Of a stretch of DNA of 6,466 nucleotides, positions 1-5,942 are shown in pieces. A program made the translations under genes and the position numbers. Below the pieces are notes generated by a model, which was not told the DNA's origin, searched no databases, and saw only the letters and a list, made by a program, of their open reading frames with translations. Every line of letters begins with the position of its first letter. Position 1 is the stretch's first letter. The stretch is from Chlorobium sp. Lineage in GTDB: Bacteria > Bacteroidota > Chlorobiia > Chlorobiales > Chlorobiaceae. The stretch spans positions 1 to 6,466 of the forward strand of contig JAPHUN010000324.1 of NCBI GenBank assembly GCA_026193435.1. The letters are read 5' to 3'.

Positions 1-534
1 ATTCGAGATATTCAGGTGCTGACGCCGATGAACCGTGGAGGGCTCGGAACAATTTCGCTCAATGCCGCGCTGCAGAAGGAACTGAATCCGAACAGCAATC
101 GCGGTGTCGTTCGTTTCGGCACCAGCTATTCTGATGGCGACAAAGTTATTCAGTTGGTGAATAATTATGATAAAGAGGTGTTCAATGGAGATATCGGCGT
201 GATCACGTCAGTTGATGAGGATGAAAAACAGGTGATCGTCGATTTTGACAAACGATTGATCGAGTATGAGTTTAGTGAGCTCGATGAGCTTGCGCTTGCT
301 TATGCGACCAGTATTCATAAAAGCCAGGGCTCGGAGTATCCCGCTGTGGTTATACCTCTTGCCATGCAGCATTTCCTGCTGCTCCGCAGGACCCTTCTCT
401 ACACTGCAGTGACCAGGGGGAAAAAACTTGTCATGATTATCGGCCAGCAAAAGGCGCTCGGTATGGCTGTGGGAAACAGTGATGATTCAAAAAGAGTGAC
501 TAATCTCGCAGAGAAGCTGCGCAGGCAGTGGTAG
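1..534 (+). CDS. recD2: RecD2-like ATP-dependent DNA helicase, C-terminal part (5' end outside window)
   Basis: The last 177 codons of a superfamily 1B helicase of the RecD2/RecD-like group, which unwinds DNA 5' to 3' using ATP in repair or recombination without RecBC. The reading frame is open from base 1, so the true start and the Walker A/B part lie upstream. Visible in order: a VLTPMNRGGLG block (residues 6-16) followed by an LNAALQKELNP stretch typical of the family; a GDKVIQLVNNYDKEVFNGD block (about 46-64) opening the SH3-like insert; helicase motif V, SIHKSQGSEYPAVVIPL (104-120); and motif VI, LLYTAVTRGKKLV (132-144), with the arginine finger in TRGK. The protein ends about 30 residues after motif VI with TAG at 532-534, the usual place for RecD2, so the C-terminus looks complete. 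A conjugative TraA-type helicase shares these motifs, but no relaxase or transfer genes are nearby. Family confidence is high; the exact subgroup is less certain because the N-terminal part is missing. Confidence 0.9.
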   Translation: MRDIQVLTPMNRGGLGTISLNAALQKELNPNSNRGVVRFGTSYSDGDKVIQLVNNYDKEVFNGDIGVITSVDEDEKQVIVDFDKRLIEYEFSELDELALAYATSIHKSQGSEYPAVVIPLAMQHFLLLRRTLLYTAVTRGKKLVMIIGQQKALGMAVGNSDDSKRVTNLAEKLRRQW

Positions 535-613
535 AATATGGATTTTCTACGGTGGATTTGTGTGTTCGGATATGACGTGAAATATGTGAAAACAAATTGG
601 TATTCATGCATTT

Positions 614-631
614 CTTGTTGATATTAACAAG
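614..631 (+). terminator. Weak candidate terminator hairpin after recD2
   Basis: CTTGTT (614-619) pairs perfectly with AACAAG (626-631) around the six-base loop GATATT, and a G-U pair could lengthen the stem to seven. It lies 80 bases after the helicase stop codon. A five-T run follows at 640-644, which is too far from the stem for a classical intrinsic terminator, and the stem is AT-rich. The hairpin is certain as sequence; its role as a terminator is a guess. Confidence 0.25.
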
Positions 632-652
632 TTGCAGTGTTTTTGCATTGCG

Positions 653-668
653 CTGTATTGCTATACAG
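653..668. other. Small perfect inverted repeat upstream of rnr
   Basis: CTGTAT (653-658) and ATACAG (663-668) form a perfect six-base inverted repeat around TGCT, 22 bases after the preceding hairpin. A T-rich stretch (678-690) follows. It could be a second weak terminator hairpin, a protein-binding dyad near the rnr promoter, or chance in AT-rich DNA. No family of operators can be named from it. Confidence 0.25.
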
Positions 669-758
669 GTGTAAATATGTTTTCTTTATTATAGTTGCCA
701 TGGTTTTTCAGCGAAAGATCGGGTTGTATAGAGGGATCTGTTGCGTATCAATTGTTCT

Positions 759-798
759 AAGGAAAGAAAATATTAAAATGGGGTTTTTGCGTGGTTAA
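759..798 (+). promoter_or_regulatory. rnr translation start region with overlapping six-codon leader ORF
   Basis: A purine stretch AAGGAAAG at 759-766 resembles a ribosome-binding site. It lies 11 bases before an ATG at 778-780, but 24 bases before the rnr GTG at 791. The ATG opens a six-codon frame (MGFLRG, stop TAA 796-798) whose end overlaps the rnr start. The rnr GTG itself has only a GGGG at 780-783, seven bases upstream. This could be translational coupling through a minileader, a weak start, or a base-count difference in the T5 run at 784-788: removing one T would put the ATG in frame with rnr. The sequence facts are certain; the mechanism is not. Confidence 0.35.
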
Positions 799-3178
799 AA
801 GGAAGAATATTCAGAATCAGAAGTCAAAGTCACCGAGAAAAAAAAAGAAAAACAACGCGTATTCGCCCGGTGAACAACGGGTCAAGCCGAACGATCATAT
901 TCTGATCAACGAGTTGCTGGTAAAAAAAGGAGAGGCATCGATCGCTTCTGAAATCATCAACTTTCTGTCAGATAACGAAGGGAAACGATTTCGTTCTGTA
1001 GAACTCGCCAAGACTATCGGCTATGAAGAGTCAAGGCAGCTCCCCGGTTTCTGGTATGTGTTGCATAAACTTCAGGAAGAGGGTGTTCTCGACAAGGATT
1101 CCAAACGTACTTACGGACTTGCAGGCCAGGAGCTTCCAACCTATGAGGATGTGCTTGTCCAGGCCCGGCAATTTCCCCGCCCGGATAAACAGCATTATCA
1201 GGTTGACCAGTCATATACCGGTCTCATTTCAACGCACCAGAACGGGTATGGATTTGTCTCTGTAGAGGGCTACGACGACGATATTTTTATCAAGGCCGAC
1301 TCTCTGGCAGATGCCATTCACGGTGATACGGTTGAGGTGATCGTCAACAAGGTGCCGAGAACCTATAAGTCTCAGGTTACACCTCATCAGCGTTGTGAAG
1401 GGCTCATCACAAAGGTTATTGACCGCTCCCTGCATTCTATTGTCGGTACCCTGGTCCGGAATAACCGGAAATTCACCCTGGCCCCTGATCTGAAGAAGAT
1501 TCTTCCTGAAATCAATGTAAGGATCAAGGATTCCGGTGGGGCATCGGATGGTCAGAAGGTCGTTGTCGGCAATCTTGATTTCCAGAAAAACGGAGTGATA
1601 CGGGCAGTTGTGCTCGAAGTGCTCGGAGATGCCGGTTCTTCTCAAGTCGAGGTAAGCGCTATTGCCCGGAGCAAGGGAATCGATGAGTCTTTTGATGAAG
1701 AGCTGCTCACGTATGTCGAGTCTGTCAGCGACCACATTTCCGATGCCGACATTGAGGGCCGGCTGGATATACGGGACAAGACTGTTTTCACGATCGATCC
1801 GGTTGACGCGAAAGACTTTGACGACGCGCTCTCAATCCAGACATTGTCCAGAGGTATCTACAGAATCGGCGTGCATATAGCCGATGTCTCGCATTATGTC
1901 AGTGAGGATTCACCTCTCGACCGGGAAGCGCAGAAACGGGCTACTTCGGTATACCTCGTCGATCGCGTTATTCCCATGCTTCCCGCAAGACTTTCTGAAC
2001 AGATATGCAGTTTGAATCCCGGCGTTGATCGCATGGCGTTTTCGGTTTTCTTCAAAATGAAAGCTGATGGCGAGGTAATGCAGCATGAGTTTGTAAAAAC
2101 CGTGATCAACTCAAAAAGGCGTTTTACCTATGAAGATGTTCAGGAAGTGCTGAACAACGGGAAAGGCAAATACTATAAGGAACTCAACCTGCTTGATACC
2201 ATAAGTACCAGACTCAGAGAGACAAGGCTGAGCGAGGGCGGTCTCGAATTTGAAACAGAGGAAGTTCGTTTTAAGCTTGGCAGTAAAGGTGAGCCTGTAG
2301 AAGTGGTTAAAAAAGAGCGTCTTGGCAGTCATCGACTCATTGAAGAGTTCATGCTGCTCGCAAATCGTAAGGTGGCTGAATACATCAGTACAAAATTTAT
2401 GCTGAAAGACAAGCAGAGCCAGCCCTCCATTTACAGGGTTCATGGGGCTCCGCAGGAAGAGAAAGTAGCAATTCTTACAAACTTCGTTCGCAGGATCGGC
2501 TATACGCTGCAACTTGACGGTAAAGCAAAGGGCGGCGCTCCTAAAGTCAGCTCTCAGGCGCTTCGTAATCTTTTGAAACAGGTGCACGGCACCAATGTGG
2601 AGTTTCTTGTCAATGAACTTGTACTGCGTTCCATGGCAAAGGCTTTGTACACCAGCGCCAACGACGGTCATTTCGGCCTGGGATTTGAGCATTACACGCA
2701 CTTTACCTCCCCTATCAGGCGTTACCCGGATCTGATGGTTCATCGCCTGCTCTTTGAATATGAATCATCCCGCAAGAGCAGAAAGAAACTTTCCGCTAAA
2801 CGGCTTGCCGAAATTTCCACAAAGATCGAGCAGGTCTGTAAAAATTCAAACGAGCGGGAAAAGAGCGCCATGGAGGCCGAGCGGGAGTCCATTAAGTTGA
2901 AACAGGTCGAGTATATGGCCGCCCATGTCGGTAAAGAGTATTCCGGGATCATTTCCGGCGCTACAGACTTTGGTATTTATGTACGTCTTGAGGAATTTGC
3001 GATCGAAGGGCTTGTGCATATGAAAAATCTCACGGACGATTATTATGAGTTTGATGAGGCTACCTATTCTCTGGTCGGCAAGAGGAGAAAGAGAAGACTG
3101 CAGATCGGTAACAGGACAAAGGTGAAAATCCTGAAAGTCGACATGCAGCGCAGGACAATCGACCTGGGACTGGCGTAA
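791..3178 (+). CDS. rnr: Ribonuclease R (3'-5' exoribonuclease, RNB family)
   Basis: A complete 795-residue RNase R, close to the 813 residues of E. coli RNase R. The family degrades structured RNA from the 3' end in the cytoplasm and acts in mRNA, rRNA and tmRNA quality control. Domains in order: a lysine/arginine-rich head (2-20); a winged-helix domain (about 36-110); two cold-shock/OB domains (about 142-280), the first with the YGFVSVEG block; the RNB catalytic core (about 324-660); and a C-terminal S1 domain (about 714-794). The metal-binding aspartates are intact in [13 protein letters not shown] (D336, D342, D344, D345), with the same 6-2-1 spacing as E. coli RNase R and RNase II. The [16 protein letters not shown] block (637-652) carries the conserved arginine. 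The winged helix and lysine-rich head argue for RNase R over RNase II. GTG 791 is the only usual start codon between the in-frame stop at 758-760 and the conserved region. The protein stops right after S1, so the basic tail found at the E. coli C-terminus is absent. Confidence 0.97.
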   Translation: MVKRKNIQNQKSKSPRKKKKNNAYSPGEQRVKPNDHILINELLVKKGEASIASEIINFLSDNEGKRFRSVELAKTIGYEESRQLPGFWYVLHKLQEEGVLDKDSKRTYGLAGQELPTYEDVLVQARQFPRPDKQHYQVDQSYTGLISTHQNGYGFVSVEGYDDDIFIKADSLADAIHGDTVEVIVNKVPRTYKSQVTPHQRCEGLITKVIDRSLHSIVGTLVRNNRKFTLAPDLKKILPEINVRIKDSGGASDGQKVVVGNLDFQKNGVIRAVVLEVLGDAGSSQVEVSAIARSKGIDESFDEELLTYVESVSDHISDADIEGRLDIRDKTVFTIDPVDAKDFDDALSIQTLSRGIYRIGVHIADVSHYVSEDSPLDREAQKRATSVYLVDRVIPMLPARLSEQICSLNPGVDRMAFSVFFKMKADGEVMQHEFVKTVINSKRRFTYEDVQEVLNNGKGKYYKELNLLDTISTRLRETRLSEGGLEFETEEVRFKLGSKGEPVEVVKKERLGSHRLIEEFMLLANRKVAEYISTKFMLKDKQSQPSIYRVHGAPQEEKVAILTNFVRRIGYTLQLDGKAKGGAPKVSSQALRNLLKQVHGTNVEFLVNELVLRSMAKALYTSANDGHFGLGFEHYTHFTSPIRRYPDLMVHRLLFEYESSRKSRKKLSAKRLAEISTKIEQVCKNSNEREKSAMEAERESIKLKQVEYMAAHVGKEYSGIISGATDFGIYVRLEEFAIEGLVHMKNLTDDYYEFDEATYSLVGKRRKRRLQIGNRTKVKILKVDMQRRTIDLGLA

Positions 3179-3184
3179 ACGGTT

Positions 3185-3216
3185 GTTGAGCCGTTGATCT
3201 GTTGAATGGTTTATTT
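3185..3216 (+). repeat. Left octamer array, GTTGANNN x3 plus one degenerate unit
   Basis: Consecutive 8-base units GTTGAGCC (3185-3192), GTTGATCT (3193-3200), GTTGAATG (3201-3208) and a decayed GTTTATTT (3209-3216). The first five bases are constant in three units and the last three vary. The array begins six bases after the rnr stop codon. Confidence 0.7.
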
Positions 3217-3220
3217 GTAG

Positions 3221-3240
3221 GGGCGAAAAATATTTCGCCC
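3221..3240. terminator. Strong hairpin between convergent genes, possible two-way terminator
   Basis: GGGCGAAA (3221-3228) pairs perfectly with TTTCGCCC (3233-3240) around an AATA loop, an eight-pair stem with four G-C pairs at its base. It lies 42 bases after the rnr stop codon. On the plus strand only TTT follows before CG, so the U-tract is short. On the minus strand the sequence after the stem is CTACAAATAA, also without a run of T. It is a good candidate for ending or protecting both convergent transcripts, but it also belongs to the repeat-like element, so its function may be incidental. Confidence 0.5.
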
Positions 3241-3342
3241 TTTCGAATGTAAGGCGGGACGATTATCCCATTGTATCGGAACCCTTTCGGATCAACCACG
3301 GAGATTTCTGTTTTCTCTTTGCCTGGAGAACTGTCAGGCGTG

Positions 3343-3382
3343 TATTCAACACCTCAACACCTCAACGATTCAACAAATCAAC
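3343..3382 (-). repeat. Right octamer array, five GTTGANNN units on the minus strand
   Basis: Read on the plus strand the units are TATTCAAC, ACCTCAAC, ACCTCAAC, GATTCAAC and AAATCAAC, each exactly eight bases and ending in TCAAC (3343-3382). On the minus strand they read GTTGANNN, the same motif as the left array but inverted. The array ends seven bases before the antiporter stop codon (3390-3392). Confidence 0.75.
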
Positions 3383-3389
3383 AATCCCA

Positions 3390-4553
3390 TCAGTCGATTT
3401 TCAGCGGTTTGCTTGTGCCCAGCGGCGTCGGGAAGAGAAAGACCAGAATATAGGAGGATATGGTCATGGTCACTATCGCTACCAGTTGGATAAGCTGAGA
3501 ATATTCTGCGCGTATCAGCAGGCTGTCGGCTGCCAGAACAGCGATGATCAGGGAGAACTCACTGTTCTGGCCGAGCCTGAACCCCATTTCCCTGCTGAAC
3601 TTTGTCGTTTCCCGGGTGATTGTAAAGGAAATCCAGTAAACAAGAGGTTTCAGCACCAGGAGGACAGCCGAAAGCAGCAGCGCCGGCCAGACAATCTTCT
3701 CCATCAACGCAAAGTCGAGTTTCGCGCCAAGCGTAAAGAAGAAGAGCACCAGAAAGAAGTCCCGGAAAAATTTCAGGTTTTCCGCAAGATAATTTGAAAG
3801 AGGTCCTCCTGCCAGAGAGACACCCGCGATAAAGGCTCCGATTTCATGACTCATTCCTATCTGTTCGGCAAGCAGCGCGAGGGTGAAACACCATGCCAGT
3901 GCCACTAGATTCAGCAGTTCATTGTAACGCTGCACCTGCATGATGATTTTTCTGATGATGTAGCGCTCCGCCAGAATAGCTGCAACAGCGAGCAGGACTC
4001 CGATGAGTATGCTGGTAATCCATCCTGTGACTGATGCGCTGCTGCCCCCGTTAATGAATGTTATGGCAAGAACAGCAAAAATATCCTGCATGATCAGGAT
4101 CGCTATAGCCACAGCACCCATGTGTTTCTGGTGAAGGGTAATGGTAGGCATGAGCTTGACCACAAGGATGGTGCTGGAAAACATCATGGCGACGCCTGTA
4201 ATGACTGCTTCCGTTACGGAGGCTCCGAAAAAAGTATGGATGATCATTCCGGTAACAAACGCGAAAAGGCCACCGGTCAGGAGTGTAAGAGAAAATGTTT
4301 TTGTGAACAGTTCAAGCAGTCTGCTCGGGTGCAGGGAAAGACCAGCCAGAAAAAGCAGAAGCGTGATCCCTATGTTGGAAGTTTCATTGATAAACTCGAT
4401 TTCAGTAACGAGTTTAAGACCCCACGGTCCGAGCAGAACCCCGGCGGCAATATAGGCGATAATGATTGGCTGGCGTGTCAGGAGGGAGAGCCAACCCAGA
4501 ACCGTTGAAACGATTACCACCAGTGCTATGTCCAGAAATACCAGGTTCTCCAT
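3390..4553 (-). CDS. Kef/CPA2-family cation:proton antiporter, membrane domain only
   Basis: A 387-residue, very hydrophobic inner-membrane protein with roughly 11-13 membrane segments, of the monovalent cation:proton antiporter-2 family (Kef/NapA/GerN-like), which exchanges K+ or Na+ for H+. Diagnostic sites: the [19 protein letters not shown] block (28-46), [11 protein letters not shown] (125-135), the ion-site motif [10 protein letters not shown] (155-164) with Q156-D157, [17 protein letters not shown] (236-252), [11 protein letters not shown] (271-281), LKPLVY (301-306) and [12 protein letters not shown] (326-337). The Q-D pair resembles KefC rather than the D-D pair of electrogenic NapA-like proteins. 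KefB/KefC continue into a C-terminal NAD-binding RCK/TrkA-N domain; this protein ends right after the last membrane segment, so such gating is absent. The ATG at 4551-4553 lies 20 bases after the photolyase stop. It has no recognisable ribosome-binding site, only a run of seven T on the coding strand. The ion transported cannot be told from sequence. Confidence 0.9.
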   Translation of the reverse strand: MENLVFLDIALVVIVSTVLGWLSLLTRQPIIIAYIAAGVLLGPWGLKLVTEIEFINETSNIGITLLLFLAGLSLHPSRLLELFTKTFSLTLLTGGLFAFVTGMIIHTFFGASVTEAVITGVAMMFSSTILVVKLMPTITLHQKHMGAVAIAILIMQDIFAVLAITFINGGSSASVTGWITSILIGVLLAVAAILAERYIIRKIIMQVQRYNELLNLVALAWCFTLALLAEQIGMSHEIGAFIAGVSLAGGPLSNYLAENLKFFRDFFLVLFFFTLGAKLDFALMEKIVWPALLLSAVLLVLKPLVYWISFTITRETTKFSREMGFRLGQNSEFSLIIAVLAADSLLIRAEYSQLIQLVAIVTMTISSYILVFLFPTPLGTSKPLKID

Positions 4554-4573
4554 GAAAAAAACGGATAGTGAGT

Positions 4574-5929
4574 TCAGGCGCCAGAAAGACTCTGGGTTTT
4601 TATATAGTTGTCAACATTAAACTTACGCACGCACCCATTATAGTTCATATACCTTATTTTGCCAAAAACAGGACGTTCAAACCACGCTCTGTCATGTACT
4701 CCCCCAATCGACCACGCTATTCCGGTAAAGCCGTTGGGGTCTCTTCCGTCAAGCGAATATTTGTCGTTCAGTAAGAGGGCTGTCTCAAAGGCGGTATCAG
4801 GGTCAGGAGTCCATTCCAGTATTTTTTTTGCCCAGTACATGCGAAGATACCCATGCATTTTTCCGGTATTGCAGAGTTCTTTCTGTGCAGCATTCCACAG
4901 GGGGTCATGTGTCGAGGCGTTTTCAAAGTCATCGGCAGTATAGAGGAACTCTCTTGTGTCGGTACGGTGCCTGTCAAGTGTTTCCGCTGCCCAGGGGTGT
5001 ATTCCCTTGAGGGAGTCGTAGTGTTTGTTATAGAGGCAGTAGTTGTCGGCAAGTTCACGTCTGATGATGAGCTCTTCCAGAAAAGCATCTTTCGCGGATC
5101 GAGGGGCATCACTCGCCTGTATTTCACGAGCGACGTGCTGAGCGCTGATCTGACCAAAATGCAGATAGGGAGAAAGATCTGAAACGGCATGAGCATTCGG
5201 ATCGTTGCGCAGCTTCGGGTATAAAGCAAGCCGGTGGTCAATAAATTTTTTCAGGGTTTTCGTCGCCGCATCACCCCCCGGATCGATCCACGTGACAGGT
5301 GCTACAGCCCGGTTTATTCTGAGGGTTTCGTACAGCTTGTTCCACTCTACAGGAGGAACGGCTGATTTTCTTTCCGGGGATTGACCTTTCAGCTCAGGGA
5401 ACCCTGTAAGAAAGGTTTCAAGCAGGCGATTGATTTTCGGGCGAATAGTCCGGGCGGAAAATTCAAGTTTGTTCGAAGCAGTCCGGCAGGGAACTATGTT
5501 GTGCGTGTCAACTTCATAAAAAGGGATCGGGATATTCTGAAGAACCCTGTTTTTCCATGTTGCGGAGATTTTCAAAGGAGAGAAATCAGTGACAACAGCT
5601 CCTGCCCGGCAGGAAGCGGTAAACCGTGGGATTTCTCTCTCCGGGTTTCCTGAGAGAACCAGGAACGGGATATTGAGCGCTTCAAGTTGCTTCTCCACCT
5701 GCATCAGGCCCTTGAGCATGAAATCATAGTGGCGGAGTGTCGCTTCGGGATAGGATGGCACAAGGTTGAATGCGACAATCAGCGGTTGATTGTTTTGCCT
5801 TGATAACTGCTCAGCGAACAGAAGAGCCCAGTTATTCTCTGCTCGCTGATCCCTTGACATCCAGTAAACCACCGGGCCTTCAACGGGGTTTTCATGGTTG
5901 AGAATGCGGATGCGTTCAGGATGAACCAT
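4574..5929 (-). CDS. Class II deoxyribodipyrimidine (CPD) photolyase
   Basis: A 451-residue flavoenzyme that uses light to split UV-induced cyclobutane pyrimidine dimers in DNA. Class II is marked by [17 protein letters not shown] near the N-terminus (residues 20-36 from the ATG), [11 protein letters not shown] (252-262), [17 protein letters not shown] (285-301), [12 protein letters not shown] (341-352), [13 protein letters not shown] (361-373) and [22 protein letters not shown] (395-416). Tryptophans 345, 366 and 373 keep the 21- and 7-residue spacing of the W360/W381/W388 electron-transfer group I recall for the Methanosarcina mazei class II enzyme, so the photoreduction path looks intact. 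The N-terminal alpha/beta domain is complete. The ATG at 5927-5929 ([11 protein letters not shown]) is preferred: it lies 13 bases after the amidotransferase stop and the sequence is family-like from there. A TTG at 5957-5959 would add ten residues and overlap the upstream gene by 17 bases. It is probably the middle gene of an operon, which suits a light-exposed organism. Confidence 0.95.
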   Translation of the reverse strand: MVHPERIRILNHENPVEGPVVYWMSRDQRAENNWALLFAEQLSRQNNQPLIVAFNLVPSYPEATLRHYDFMLKGLMQVEKQLEALNIPFLVLSGNPEREIPRFTASCRAGAVVTDFSPLKISATWKNRVLQNIPIPFYEVDTHNIVPCRTASNKLEFSARTIRPKINRLLETFLTGFPELKGQSPERKSAVPPVEWNKLYETLRINRAVAPVTWIDPGGDAATKTLKKFIDHRLALYPKLRNDPNAHAVSDLSPYLHFGQISAQHVAREIQASDAPRSAKDAFLEELIIRRELADNYCLYNKHYDSLKGIHPWAAETLDRHRTDTREFLYTADDFENASTHDPLWNAAQKELCNTGKMHGYLRMYWAKKILEWTPDPDTAFETALLLNDKYSLDGRDPNGFTGIAWSIGGVHDRAWFERPVFGKIRYMNYNGCVRKFNVDNYIKTQSLSGA

Positions 5930-5942
5930 GGCGTTGGTTTTT

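Larger units (their letters stand above)
535..790. other. Intergenic region recD2-rnr, with two small hairpins and the rnr leader
   Basis: A 256-base AT-rich gap between two genes on the same strand. I find no credible protein or RNA gene in it. It contains two perfect six-pair hairpins (614-631 and 653-668) and a purine-rich ribosome-binding-like stretch at 759-766 before the rnr start. The gap probably holds the helicase terminator and the rnr promoter. I looked for -35/-10 pairs. The best was TTGTAT (724-729) with TATCAA (746-751) at a 16-base spacing, which matches the consensus too weakly to annotate as a promoter. Confidence 0.5.
3181..3385. repeat. Repeat-like element filling the convergent rnr/antiporter gap
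   Basis: The 211 bases between the two convergent stop codons hold no credible gene. They are organised as follows: a left octamer array (3185-3216), a strong hairpin (3221-3240), a middle section and a right octamer array (3343-3382) in the opposite orientation. The middle section has two copies of CCCTTTCG (3238-3245 and 3282-3289), a GGGA/TCCC mini-dyad (3256-3269) and a GCCTG/CAGGC dyad (3321-3339). The symmetry suggests a small interspersed, non-coding element, of a style I recall from green sulfur bacterial intergenic regions, where it yields spurious ORFs. No target-site duplication or transposase is visible, so mobility is not shown. Copy number elsewhere cannot be judged from this window. 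Confidence 0.45.

Noticed and set aside
1229..1735. 168-residue minus-strand frame inside rnr
   Set aside because: It lies fully antisense to the conserved OB domains of RNase R, has no recognisable motif, and is a codon-bias shadow.
2111..2743. 210-residue minus-strand frame inside rnr
   Set aside because: It is antisense to the conserved RNB catalytic core. Its length is explained by the codon use of rnr and its translation resembles no family.
3060..3299. 79-residue minus-strand frame spanning the end of rnr and the repeat region
   Set aside because: It overlaps the conserved S1 domain of rnr in antisense, and its N-terminal part is a translation of the hairpin and octamer array. It shows no domain and is best seen as a repeat-derived spurious frame.
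3343..3382. Possible CRISPR-like array
   Set aside because: The units are only eight bases with three-base variable parts; there are no 25-40-base repeats and spacers and no cas genes.
3181..3385. Possible insertion sequence remnant
   Set aside because: No transposase fragment is present, and I could not find a target-site duplication. The inverted ends are degenerate octamer arrays rather than sharp terminal repeats.
3271..3453. 60-residue plus-strand frame running into the antiporter gene
   Set aside because: Its middle is only the translated octamer array (LNDSTNQQS-like) and its end is antisense to the antiporter C-terminus. It has no ATG start and no ribosome site.
4122..4508. 128-residue plus-strand frame opposite the antiporter
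   Set aside because: It is antisense to well-conserved membrane segments. The hydrophilic, low-complexity translation is typical of a shadow of a hydrophobic protein.
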